NCBI GenBank assembly: GCA_018711225.1
Contig: DVIP01000012.1
Span: forward strand, 1-40,533
Reading direction: 5' to 3'
Length of the DNA stretch: 40,533 nt
From: Candidatus Cryptobacteroides intestinipullorum
Lineage (GTDB): Bacteria > Bacteroidota > Bacteroidia > Bacteroidales > UBA932
Both the position numbers and the translations under genes were made by a program. Positions 32,836 to 40,533 of this stretch are shown in pieces; positions within the stretch are counted from its first letter, which is position 1, and each line of letters opens with the position of its first letter. The notes under the pieces are model-generated. The model saw nothing but the letters and a program-made list of their open reading frames with translations, was not told the DNA's origin and did no database searches.

Positions 32836-35181
32836 TCAATTGAAAAAATCGTCATTGCTTCCGGATGAAACCATGTCGGCATCGCTTCCGTCACAGTCGA
32901 GATTGAGATTCGTTCCTGCCGGGGCAATGAACTTCTCGTCTCCCGTAATGCCGAGTGTCCCGTCCTCTATCACCTTGTTCATGAAAATACCCCAGATAGG
33001 AAGGGCCATATTAGAACCCTGTCCGAGAGCCATGGACTCGAAGTGCACCTGTCTGTCCTCGGCTCCGACCCAGACTCCCGCCGTCAAAACAGGGGTGTAG
33101 CCCATGAACCATCCGTCGGCCTGGTCATTCGTGGTACCGGTCTTCCCGGCAATCTCACCCATGAGATGATACTTGTAGCGGAGCCTTACGGCCGTACCTC
33201 CTGTCACGACTCCCTGCATCAGGTTCGCCATGAGATACGCCGTCTGCTCGCTGATGGCCTCGCGTTTCTCATTGCTGAATTCGGACAGCAGGTTCCCCAT
33301 ATTGTCCTCGATTCTGGTGACAAACAACGGCTCTACATACACGCCTCCTGACGGGAAGGTATTGTAGGCCGCCACCATTTCGTACAGCGAAAGGTCTGCA
33401 GGTCCCACACAGAGGGAAGGCACCTCTTCGATATGGCTTCCTATACCCATTTTCCTCATCATCTCCGCCATGGCATGAGGGCCGAACTGCTTCATCAGAT
33501 AGGCTGAAATGTTGTTGCTGCTCTTCGTCAGCCCCCATTTCAGCGTTACTGTCTGGCCTATCCATTCGTCCCTGTCGGTACTCTGCGGCGTCCACGTGTC
33601 ATCGCCCACGATAAAAGTCTGCGGCACGTTCACCACCTGATCGCACGGGGACATACCCTCCTGCATGGCCAGGGTATAGAGAAACGGCTTGATTGTGGAA
33701 CCCACCTGGCGTTTTCCCTGGCGGACGTTGTCATATTTGAAATAACGGTAGTCAGGGCCGCCGACGTATGCCTTGACATGCCCCGTCTCCGGCTCTATGG
33801 CCATGAACGCTGCACGCAGGAAAGACTTGTAGTACCTTATGGAATCATCAGGGGTCATCAATGTGTCGATATAGCCCTTGCCGTCCCACGAAAACACCCT
33901 CATTTCCACAGGCTCGCGGAAACTTGCGGATATTTCCTGTTCCGATGCACCCCTGGACTTCATAATACGGTATCTGTCGCTCCATCTCCTGGCCTGAGAC
34001 ATAAGCCTGTCGATTGTTGCTTCGTCCACTTCATCCGAAAAAGGCCTGTGTTTCTTGCGGCTCAGGTCACGCCAGAAACCTTTCTGCAGGTCCAGCCCCA
34101 GATGTTCTGCCACCGCTTCCTCGGCATACTGCTGCATCTTGTAGTTTATGGTAGTATAAATCCTGAGTCCGTCCCTGTCCAGGCTGTAAGGTGTACCGTC
34201 GGTCTTCTTGTTCTTGTGAAGCCATCCGTACAGGTCGTTGTCGGCCCACTGCAGGGAATCCACCTTGTAATCTTCGTAAACGCTGTACGACGAACGTTCA
34301 GGTTTCTTCGCGTTCATAGTCCTGCGCAACATGTCCCTGAAGTACGGGGCCAGCCCGGCATTGTGGTCCAGCACATGATAAGCGAGCGTGACAGGCAGGG
34401 CGCAGAGCGAATCGGCTTCATGTCCGGTAAGATAACCGGCCTTGGCCATCTGCCCCAGGACGAAATTCCGGCGGCCCAGCGCCTTGTCAGGATTCAGGAC
34501 AGGGTTATAGCGGGTAGGCTTGTTCACCATCCCCACAAGCATGGCGCTCTCTTCGGCGTTCAGTTCTGACGGATCCTTGGAAAAGAATGTCTGCGAGGCG
34601 GTCTTGATTCCGTATGCGTTGCTGCCGAAAAAGACGGCATTCATGTACATCGTCAGTATCTCGTTCTTCGTATAGTTCCTTTCCAGTTTCACCGCAGTAA
34701 TCCATTCCTTCAGCTTTATCCAGACCATCTTCATATGCCTGACTCCCGGAATGCTGCCTCCGAGATTCTCCCTCGGATACAGGGTCTTGGCGAGCTGCTG
34801 TGTAATGGTGCTTCCTCCCCCCTGGCTGGAATCGTTCAGCAGAAGGGTCTTTACCAGCACCCTGGCCAGACTCTGGAAATCTATGCCGGAATGCGAGTAG
34901 AAACGGACGTCTTCAGTGGCGACCGCAGCCTCGATGAGATAAGGGGACAGGTCCCCGTATGTCACGTATGACCTGTTCTCTATATGGAATGTCGTCAGTA
35001 TTTCCCCGTCCTCGGCTATGACCTGCGTGGCGAGTTTGCTTTCCGGATTTTCAAGTTCCTCAAAAGACGGGATGTCCGCAAACGCCCAGACAGCCAGCAC
35101 CAAAAGGATGAAACATGTTATCGGCACCAGAAGTATTATCCAGAACCACCTGACTATTCTTTTTTTAGTAATGTCCTTCAT
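32836..35181 (-). CDS. Class A penicillin-binding protein (PBP1A-like)
   Basis: This bifunctional enzyme polymerises and cross-links peptidoglycan in the periplasm. The 781-residue protein has a short basic N-terminus, one membrane segment (FWIILLVPITCFILLVLAVW), a GT51 domain with catalytic Glu at 90 (VATEDVRFYSHSGIDF) and GGSTITQQLAKTLY, and a transpeptidase domain with SxxK in GSTIKPFLY, SxN in KSSNNISAYL and KTGTTND. The ATG at 35181 gives MKDITKKRIVRWFW; the track start lies upstream without homology. It heads the PBP-ddl-prmC unit. A -7 element at 35232-35240 (minus strand) fits its promoter. Confidence 0.95.
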   Translation of the reverse strand: MKDITKKRIVRWFWIILLVPITCFILLVLAVWAFADIPSFEELENPESKLATQVIAEDGEILTTFHIENRSYVTYGDLSPYLIEAAVATEDVRFYSHSGIDFQSLARVLVKTLLLNDSSQGGGSTITQQLAKTLYPRENLGGSIPGVRHMKMVWIKLKEWITAVKLERNYTKNEILTMYMNAVFFGSNAYGIKTASQTFFSKDPSELNAEESAMLVGMVNKPTRYNPVLNPDKALGRRNFVLGQMAKAGYLTGHEADSLCALPVTLAYHVLDHNAGLAPYFRDMLRRTMNAKKPERSSYSVYEDYKVDSLQWADNDLYGWLHKNKKTDGTPYSLDRDGLRIYTTINYKMQQYAEEAVAEHLGLDLQKGFWRDLSRKKHRPFSDEVDEATIDRLMSQARRWSDRYRIMKSRGASEQEISASFREPVEMRVFSWDGKGYIDTLMTPDDSIRYYKSFLRAAFMAIEPETGHVKAYVGGPDYRYFKYDNVRQGKRQVGSTIKPFLYTLAMQEGMSPCDQVVNVPQTFIVGDDTWTPQSTDRDEWIGQTVTLKWGLTKSSNNISAYLMKQFGPHAMAEMMRKMGIGSHIEEVPSLCVGPADLSLYEMVAAYNTFPSGGVYVEPLFVTRIEDNMGNLLSEFSNEKREAISEQTAYLMANLMQGVVTGGTAVRLRYKYHLMGEIAGKTGTTNDQADGWFMGYTPVLTAGVWVGAEDRQVHFESMALGQGSNMALPIWGIFMNKVIEDGTLGITGDEKFIAPAGTNLNLDCDGSDADMVSSGSNDDFFN

Positions 35182-35231
35182 TCCTGTCGCTGTTTTGGAA
35201 ATAAAATCCCGACCCAACCTGTCGGAAAACT

Positions 35232-35240
35232 GCAAAAATA
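35232..35240 (-). promoter_or_regulatory. -7 element of the PBP1A-ddl-prmC operon
   Basis: TATTTTTGC on the minus strand fits TAnnTTTG, with a TTG about 19 bases upstream and 50 bases to the PBP start. Confidence 0.6.
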
Positions 35241-35320
35241 GCAAACAATTTTCAAGATAATGCAATTATGTCTGCTGAATCCGGCATTATATGTCTTGTT
35301 TCCGGAAAAGACAAAAAAAT

Positions 35321-35352
35321 TTGAAAATTACTTTGTTTCTGACTTACTTTGC
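35321..35352 (+). promoter_or_regulatory. Likely topA promoter
   Basis: A TTG at 35321-35323 is followed after 20 bases by TTACTTTGC (35344-35352), one mismatch from TAnnTTTG. The 35182-35404 gap holds this and the divergent PBP promoter; nothing else is evident. Confidence 0.5.
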
Positions 35353-35404
35353 AGACTCGTTGTCCGGCGGATACCGGATTTCCTGTTGCTGAAAAGAAAA
35401 TAAT

Positions 35405-37720
35405 ATGAAAGACAACTTAGTCATAGTCGAGTCCCCTGCCAAGGCACATACCATACAGAAATTCCTGGGGGACGATTTCAACGTAAAATCCAGCCAGGGT
35501 CATATAAGGGACCTGAGCAAAAGCAGACTGAGCATCGACATCGAACACGGGTTCAAGCCGGAATACGAGATTCCGTCAGACAAGAAAGCCATAGTCGCAG
35601 ACCTGCGCAAGGCAGCCAAAAGCGCCACTACCGTATGGCTTGCATCCGATGAAGACCGTGAAGGAGAGGCCATTTCATGGCATCTGTACGAAACGCTCGG
35701 ACTGACGAAGGAGAATACCAGACGTATAGTCTTTCATGAAATAACCAAGGACGCCATCCGGAATGCCATAAAGAATCCGCGCGACATAGACATGGACCTG
35801 GTGGATGCACAGCAGGCCAGGCGCGTTCTCGACAGGCTGGTAGGTTTCGAACTCTCCCCTATCCTCTGGAGGAAGATACAGCCGAAGCTCTCCGCCGGAC
35901 GCGTGCAGTCAGTAGCCCTGAGGCTGGTCGTGGACAGGGAAAAGGAAATCATCGGCTTCAAGAAAGAGACTTATTACAGGACGGAGGCCGTCTTCCATCC
36001 GGCAAGTCTTCCGGCAGGCACCACGATAAAGGCGGTACTGGACAAGCGGTTCAAGACTGCGGAAGAGGCGCAGGAGTTCCTCGCCAAATGCGCAGAGGCC
36101 GGATTTTCAATAGGAAGCATAGAAAAGAAAGAAGGGTCCCGCACCCCTGCGGCGCCATTCACGACATCCACCCTGCAGCAGGAAGCGGCCAAAAGGCTGA
36201 ACCTGCCTGTCAGCCAGACCATGAGCATCGCCCAGTCCCTGTACGAATCGGGTTACATCACCTATATGCGTACCGACTCCACGAACCTGTCTTCCCTGGC
36301 CATAAACACAGCCAAGGAATATATTGTCTCGAATTTCGGAGAAGAATATTCCAGACCGAGACAGTACAAGACCAGGAGCAAGGGCGCGCAGGAAGCCCAT
36401 GAAGCCATCAGGCCAACCTTCATAAGCAACACGAGCATCCCCGGGACCCCGCAGGAAAAGAGGCTTTACGACCTGATATGGAAGAGGACCGTGGCCTCCC
36501 AGATGTCGGATGCCAGAGTCATGAAGACCGACATAAAGATATGCGGGAGCACTTTCAGCGAGACATTCTCCGCACAGTCCACGGAAATACTTTTCGACGG
36601 ATTCATGAAGCTGCACATCTCGGCCGACAACCATGACGAAGACCAGGAGCAGGAAGAAATCATTCTTCCTGAACTCAGGCCCGGCGAAAAAATGGAAGAG
36701 CGCGGAATCAGCGCAATATGCAAGTTCACTGCCCCTCCGGCCAGGTATTCCGAAGCCACTCTGGTAAAGAAACTCGAAGAACTCGGCATAGGAAGGCCTT
36801 CGACATACGCACCTACCATCTCCACGCTGACCAAAGGGCGCGGCTATATAATAAAAGGAGACAAGCCGGGAGAAAAGGTGAAAGTGACCGACTATGTGCT
36901 GAAGGACAGGACAGTCAGGGCCGTAGACCGGACAGAGACGACAGGTGCGGAGAAAAACAGGCTCCTTCCCCAGGAAATAGGCATGATAGTGACGGATTTC
37001 CTGGTGGACAAGTTCAATGCAGTGCTCGACTACGGCTTCACAGCCAATGTCGAAAAGGAATTCGACCAGGTGGCTTCCGGCGAAATGAAGTGGGAAGACC
37101 TGATAAGTACATTCTATACCCCGTTCCACAAAAAAGTGGAAGAGACCCTCAGCAACAAGGAATACAGTCATGTAAGCCGGGAGCTCGGAACTGACCCTGC
37201 CGACGGCCAGATGCTGGTGGCAAAGTACGGACAATACGGGCCTTATATCCAGAAAGGGGAAGGTGAAAGGAAGCAGTATGCCAGCCTGGCGCCCGGACAG
37301 CTTATAGAAAGCATCACCCTGGAAGACGCATTAAAGCTCTTCAGCCTGCCGAGGACAGTAGGACAGTACGAAGGTACGGATATCATCGCCACCAAGGGAA
37401 GATTCGGGCCGTACCTTAAATACGGGGACAGGAATATTTCCCTTCCGAGGGGTACTGACCCTGTCAAAGTGACACTCGAACAGTGCATCGACATTATATC
37501 CAAGTCTGCGGAAAAACCTGAAAAACAGATAATTTCGGACTTCAAGGACAGCGGCATACAGGTGATTGCAGGCAATTACGGCCCGTATATCAAGTATTCG
37601 GGAAGCAACTACAGAATCCCGAAAGGGACCGATGCGGAGACGCTGACAGAAGAAGACTGCCGGAAGATCATCGAAGAGGGGGCACCGACAGGGCGCAGTA
37701 AGAGAAACCGCAAAAAATGA
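35405..37720 (+). CDS. topA: DNA topoisomerase I
   Basis: TopA relaxes negatively supercoiled DNA through a transient 5'-phosphotyrosine. The 771-residue protein has the Toprim domain (LVIVESPAKAHTIQKFLG with Glu 9; DEDREGEA with Asp 82, Asp 84 and Glu 86) and the active Tyr at 287 in GYITYMRTDST. The C-terminus lacks the Cys zinc fingers of the E. coli enzyme and instead has three repeats of a GxYGPY/FGPY type (AKYGQYGPYIQKG, ATKGRFGPYLKYG, AGNYGPYIKYSG), then a basic tail (GRSKRNRKK). This C-terminal form is usual in Bacteroidota and other lineages. It stands alone with its own promoter. Confidence 0.96.
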   Translation: MKDNLVIVESPAKAHTIQKFLGDDFNVKSSQGHIRDLSKSRLSIDIEHGFKPEYEIPSDKKAIVADLRKAAKSATTVWLASDEDREGEAISWHLYETLGLTKENTRRIVFHEITKDAIRNAIKNPRDIDMDLVDAQQARRVLDRLVGFELSPILWRKIQPKLSAGRVQSVALRLVVDREKEIIGFKKETYYRTEAVFHPASLPAGTTIKAVLDKRFKTAEEAQEFLAKCAEAGFSIGSIEKKEGSRTPAAPFTTSTLQQEAAKRLNLPVSQTMSIAQSLYESGYITYMRTDSTNLSSLAINTAKEYIVSNFGEEYSRPRQYKTRSKGAQEAHEAIRPTFISNTSIPGTPQEKRLYDLIWKRTVASQMSDARVMKTDIKICGSTFSETFSAQSTEILFDGFMKLHISADNHDEDQEQEEIILPELRPGEKMEERGISAICKFTAPPARYSEATLVKKLEELGIGRPSTYAPTISTLTKGRGYIIKGDKPGEKVKVTDYVLKDRTVRAVDRTETTGAEKNRLLPQEIGMIVTDFLVDKFNAVLDYGFTANVEKEFDQVASGEMKWEDLISTFYTPFHKKVEETLSNKEYSHVSRELGTDPADGQMLVAKYGQYGPYIQKGEGERKQYASLAPGQLIESITLEDALKLFSLPRTVGQYEGTDIIATKGRFGPYLKYGDRNISLPRGTDPVKVTLEQCIDIISKSAEKPEKQIISDFKDSGIQVIAGNYGPYIKYSGSNYRIPKGTDAETLTEEDCRKIIEEGAPTGRSKRNRKK

Positions 37721-37841
37721 TATAGAAAAATCACTTTTACCTGCGATTGGATTATAATCTGTAATCTTTTATTCGAGTTTAATATTGTTTTTTAAAATTT
37801 TTTATAACTTCGCGACTGATTATTTTTGGAGGTTATAGAAA

Positions 37842-38363
37842 ATGCACAGTTATCACATCGACCAGATCGACCAGAAGATCTTATCGTTTCTTGTAAAGAA
37901 TGCAAGAATGCCGTTTCTGGAAATAGCGCGCGAATGCGGTGTCTCGGGAGCAGCTATCCATCAGAGGGTGAAGCGTCTGGAAGCCAACGGTGTCATAACA
38001 GGCTCAAGGCTTCTGGTGAAGCCTCAGGCTCTGGGACTCAATGTCTGCGCATACGTAAGCGTCTCGCTGTCGGAGTCCAACAAGTATCCGGAAGTCATAG
38101 ATGCTTTCAAGAAGATTTCGGAAATAGTGGAGTGCCATTTCGTGACAGGAAAATATGCACTGCTTCTGAAAATCTACTGTTTCAACCATGACCATCTGAT
38201 GGAAATCCTGGTGAACACCATCCAGAAGATTCCGTACGTCCAGTCCACTGAAACCCAGATTTCTCTGGACCAGGCCATAGAGCGTCAGGTCTGGGTAAAG
38301 GAATACCAGAACACCAGTTTCTCGGCCAACGTCAAAAAAGCCAAGGGAGTGTCTGAAGATTAA
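37842..38363 (+). CDS. Lrp/AsnC family transcriptional regulator
   Basis: The 173-residue protein has an N-terminal winged helix-turn-helix (IDQKILSFLVKNARMPFLEIARECGVSGAAIHQRVKRLEANGVI) and a C-terminal RAM/AsnC effector domain (VSVSLSESNKYPEVIDAF, VECHFVTGKYALLLKIYC). Lrp/AsnC regulators form octamers and respond to amino acids. The tail after about 155 is a short Lys-rich extension. The ligand and targets are unknown. It sits alone between topA and the convergent ispD; the upstream 121 bases hold TATAACTTCGC as a possible weak -7 box and no clear operator. No amino acid gene adjoins it. Confidence 0.93.
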   Translation: MHSYHIDQIDQKILSFLVKNARMPFLEIARECGVSGAAIHQRVKRLEANGVITGSRLLVKPQALGLNVCAYVSVSLSESNKYPEVIDAFKKISEIVECHFVTGKYALLLKIYCFNHDHLMEILVNTIQKIPYVQSTETQISLDQAIERQVWVKEYQNTSFSANVKKAKGVSED

Positions 38364-38371
38364 TGCAGGGC

Positions 38372-39073
38372 TCAGAGCAGAGCCTCCGCTATCCTGATAT
38401 CGTCCGGAGTCGTGATTTTTATATTGTATTTTTCACCCTCCGGATATATTGTCTGCACTCCGTATCTTTCAGTTACAGACGCATCATCAGTAAAATCCGT
38501 GGAATAAGGCTGGCGGTACGCCGCCTTCAGAACCTCTGACCAGAATATCTGCGGCGTCTGCGCCCCGAAAAGCCGGTTTCTGTCCGCAGTCTCTCCAGGT
38601 ACGGCAGCCAGACGGACACGGCCGTCCGCATCCATTTTCTTTTCCAGCACTTTCAACGTATCCGTCACTGGTATCACCGGCACCACGGCCGGACTGCTCT
38701 CCGCTTCCCGGAACAGACGTACTATCATGCCTGCAGAAAACATCGGCCGCACGGAATCGTGGACAGCCACGACAGCCCCGTCCGGCACTTTCTCAAGCGC
38801 GTTCTTCACGGAATGGAAACGCGTGATTCCGCCCGTGACGAGTTTCTGGGGCACCGTGAGATTATGTCTGTAGCAGTATTCCGTCCAGGGCTGTTTCCAT
38901 TCGTCAGACAGGACCGTCAGGACCCTGATATCGGGGACAGCCGAGACAAACCGGGAAAGGGAATGGTGCAATATGGATCTGCCGTTTATTTCCATGAACT
39001 GTTTCGGGATATTCCCGCCCATTCTGGTACCGCTTCCTCCTGCCACCAGAATCAGATATTTGTCTCTCTGCAT
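38372..39073 (-). CDS. ispD: 2-C-methyl-D-erythritol 4-phosphate cytidylyltransferase
   Basis: IspD makes CDP-methylerythritol in the non-mevalonate isoprenoid pathway. The 233-residue protein has ILVAGGSGTRMGGNIPKQFMEINGR (nucleotide-binding loop), VTGGITRFHSVKNAL, VAVHDSVRPMFSAGMI, AQTPQIFWSEVL, FTDDASVTERYG and KYNIKITTPDD, all in the normal order. The length is typical. It ends eight bases from the convergent Lrp gene and is divergent from mreB. The start at 39073 fits homologues (MQRDKYLILVAGGSG). It is not fused to ispF. Confidence 0.95.
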   Translation of the reverse strand: MQRDKYLILVAGGSGTRMGGNIPKQFMEINGRSILHHSLSRFVSAVPDIRVLTVLSDEWKQPWTEYCYRHNLTVPQKLVTGGITRFHSVKNALEKVPDGAVVAVHDSVRPMFSAGMIVRLFREAESSPAVVPVIPVTDTLKVLEKKMDADGRVRLAAVPGETADRNRLFGAQTPQIFWSEVLKAAYRQPYSTDFTDDASVTERYGVQTIYPEGEKYNIKITTPDDIRIAEALL

Positions 39074-39136
39074 TGCCTTGAAGTTTCAAATATTCCGAAA
39101 ATTACCAAAATAAAATCAATTTACGAGTTTTTTTTC

Positions 39137-39144
39137 TAAATTTG
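39137..39144 (+). promoter_or_regulatory. -7 element of the mreB promoter
   Basis: TAAATTTG fits TAnnTTTG, 38 bases before the mreB ATG. A convincing -33 TTG was not found. Confidence 0.5.
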
Positions 39145-39182
39145 AAAGTTATTTTGGAATTAACAAAATTGATTATCTGACA

Positions 39183-40205
39183 ATGGGGTTTTCTTTCTTG
39201 ACACAAGAGCTTGCAATGGATCTCGGTACAGCGAACACCGTGATTTTCCAGAACGATGAAATTGTATTGGATGAGCCAAGCATAATCGCAATAGACAACA
39301 ATACGGGAAAGCCTATAGCGCTCGGGCAGAAAGCCAAGCTCATGCATGAGAAGGTAAATCCGAGCATCAAGACCATCAGGCCGTTGAAAGACGGAGTCAT
39401 CGCGGACTTCAACGCTGCAGAGATGATGATCCGCGGATTCATAAAGGAAGTGAACAGCAGGCGCAGGTCACTGTTCACCCCGAACCTTAAAATCGTGGTA
39501 GGCATTCCGTCAGGCAGTACGGAAGTGGAAATCAGGGCCGTAAGGGATTCTGCGGAACATGCGGGAGGACGTGACGTGTACCTGATTTTCGAGCCTATGG
39601 CAGCCGCACTCGGTATCGGGATGGACGTGGAAGCGCCGAAAGGCAACATGGTGGTCGATATCGGAGGCGGAACGACCGAAATAGCGGTCATCTCACTGGG
39701 AGGCATCGTGCAGCAGAACAGCATAAAGGTAGCCGGAGACGTATTCACCAGCGACATACAGTACTATCTCAAGCAGCAGCACAATATCAAGGTCGGCGAA
39801 ATCACCGCCGAAAAGATAAAGATAGCAGTCGGGTCGGTGGTGACTGACCTCGATGTGGAGCCGGAGCCGTTCCTGGTAAGGGGGCCGAACCTGATGACTG
39901 CGCATCCTGTAGATGCCACAATCACATATCAGGAAATCGCACATTGCCTGGACAAGTCCATCGCAAGAATCGAGGCCGCCGTCCTCCACGTGCTGGAGCA
40001 GACTCCGCCGGAACTTTATGCGGATATCGTGGAAACAGGTATATACCTGTCCGGAGGCGGGGCACTTCTGAGGGGACTCGACAAGAGGCTGTCCGAAAAA
40101 GTGAACATTCCTTTCCACGTAGCCGATGACCCGCTCAGGGCCGTGGCGAGAGGAACCTGCCTGGCATTGAAGCACACGGACCATTATCCGTTCCTGATGA
40201 GGTAG
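39183..40205 (+). CDS. mreB: Rod shape-determining protein MreB
   Basis: MreB is the bacterial actin that guides lateral wall synthesis under the inner membrane. The 340-residue protein has AMDLGTANTVIF (phosphate 1), VVGIPSGSTEVEIRAVRDSAEHAGG, FEPMAAALGIGM, VVDIGGGTTEIAVISLGGI (phosphate 2) and GIYLSGGGALLRGLD for adenosine, and a normal length. The N-terminus MGFSFLTQE carries the hydrophobic residues used for membrane contact. It heads an mre operon: mreC starts one base after its stop. This fits a rod-shaped cell, with PBP1A nearby but on another transcript. Confidence 0.97.
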   Translation: MGFSFLTQELAMDLGTANTVIFQNDEIVLDEPSIIAIDNNTGKPIALGQKAKLMHEKVNPSIKTIRPLKDGVIADFNAAEMMIRGFIKEVNSRRRSLFTPNLKIVVGIPSGSTEVEIRAVRDSAEHAGGRDVYLIFEPMAAALGIGMDVEAPKGNMVVDIGGGTTEIAVISLGGIVQQNSIKVAGDVFTSDIQYYLKQQHNIKVGEITAEKIKIAVGSVVTDLDVEPEPFLVRGPNLMTAHPVDATITYQEIAHCLDKSIARIEAAVLHVLEQTPPELYADIVETGIYLSGGGALLRGLDKRLSEKVNIPFHVADDPLRAVARGTCLALKHTDHYPFLMR

Positions 40206-40206
40206 G

Positions 40207-40533
40207 ATGTCCCGAAGGAGCAATATATTCAAAATCATCATAAATGCAGCTGTCTTCATAATCCTGGAGGTAGCTGCATTGGTTATGCTATACCACAACG
40301 GAGAGCTGCAGAAGACCTGGATTTCTCAGGGGACACACAGTATTTCGGCATTCCTGTGGGGAGGCGCCGAAAGGGTGAAAGACTATTTCTCCCTCAGGAA
40401 ACAGAACGACAGGCTTGCGGAAGAGAATTTCAGGCTGCAGAATATCATTCGGAAATACAATATCGAAACAGAGGAATCCGCCGGGGCGGACAGTGTTTCC
40501 GATATCGCAGGCTGTTACAGGTATGTACTGGCA
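40207..40533 (+). CDS. mreC: Rod shape-determining protein MreC, 3' partial
   Basis: The frame runs open from the ATG at 40207 to the window end (109 codons), so it is missing from the ORF track. It reads MSRRSNIFKIIINAAVFII: a short basic N-terminus, one membrane segment (IIINAAVFIILEVAALVML), then a periplasmic coiled coil (RKQNDRLAEENFRLQNIIRKY), the plan of MreC. MreC links MreB to the wall synthases. It begins one base after the mreB stop, as in most mre operons, and mreD, PBP2 and rodA are expected beyond the window. Confidence 0.93.
   Translation, partial: MSRRSNIFKIIINAAVFIILEVAALVMLYHNGELQKTWISQGTHSISAFLWGGAERVKDYFSLRKQNDRLAEENFRLQNIIRKYNIETEESAGADSVSDIAGCYRYVLA

Noticed and set aside
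36107-37234. Minus-strand ORF (375 aa) opposite topA
   Set aside because: Antisense shadow; topA is certain and the ORF has no family signature.

Overview
The window is chromosomal DNA from a member of the Bacteroidota, most likely the order Bacteroidales. Several things point there: an Oar-like TonB-dependent receptor with a carboxypeptidase-regulatory domain, a DAHP synthase fused to chorismate mutase, a diheme-type succinate dehydrogenase cytochrome b subunit, a topoisomerase I with C-terminal repeats instead of zinc fingers, DUF3109, and promoters of the TTG / TAnnTTTG type with little sign of Shine-Dalgarno sites. The genus cannot be settled by eye; a mid-GC gut lineage near Alistipes or Cryptobacteroides is a guess. 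No tRNA, rRNA, CRISPR array, prophage or complete insertion sequence was seen.

Layout. Positions 1-3240 hold the 3' part of a TonB-dependent receptor, followed by two terminators. Next comes a promoter, a SAM-II-type riboswitch and a terminator-like hairpin, then metK-dusB (overlapping ATGA) and lpxK, with two REP-like palindromes between dusB and lpxK. Positions 7120-11562 (minus strand) are an aromatic amino acid operon: pheA, aminotransferase, tyrA, DAHP synthase-chorismate mutase. It is preceded by a leader that encodes an 18-residue Phe/Tyr-rich peptide and an intrinsic terminator, which is a textbook attenuator. A mosaic of five palindromes sits between tyrA and the last gene. Positions 11888-15250 (minus) hold a set of lipoproteins: one zincin-like protein that lacks its catalytic Glu, two related small lipoproteins, and a truncated third copy cut off at a REP-like cluster.

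Positions 15279-16634 (minus) are pyrH-frr. On the plus strand follow a lone sdhC closed by a terminator, and a stand-alone TrpB2-type tryptophan synthase beta chain. Positions 18947-22891 (minus) hold a coiled-coil membrane protein, hemW and an Xaa-Pro aminopeptidase. Then come a small membrane protein (+), a DUF3109 protein and a degenerate M16 peptidase (-), a TPR protein and a U32-family protein (+), and a large lipoprotein (-). Positions 30940-35181 (minus) are PBP1A-ddl-prmC. The window closes with topA (+), an Lrp/AsnC regulator (+), ispD (-), mreB (+) and the start of mreC (+).

Most genes are housekeeping: cell wall and shape (ddl, PBP1A, mreB, mreC), lipid A (lpxK), isoprenoids (ispD), translation (frr, prmC, dusB) and aromatic amino acids. 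The more interesting material is regulatory and intergenic: the Phe/Tyr attenuator, the SAM-II riboswitch with a possible transcription switch, the REP-like palindromes that touch gene ends, and two apparent pseudo-proteases.
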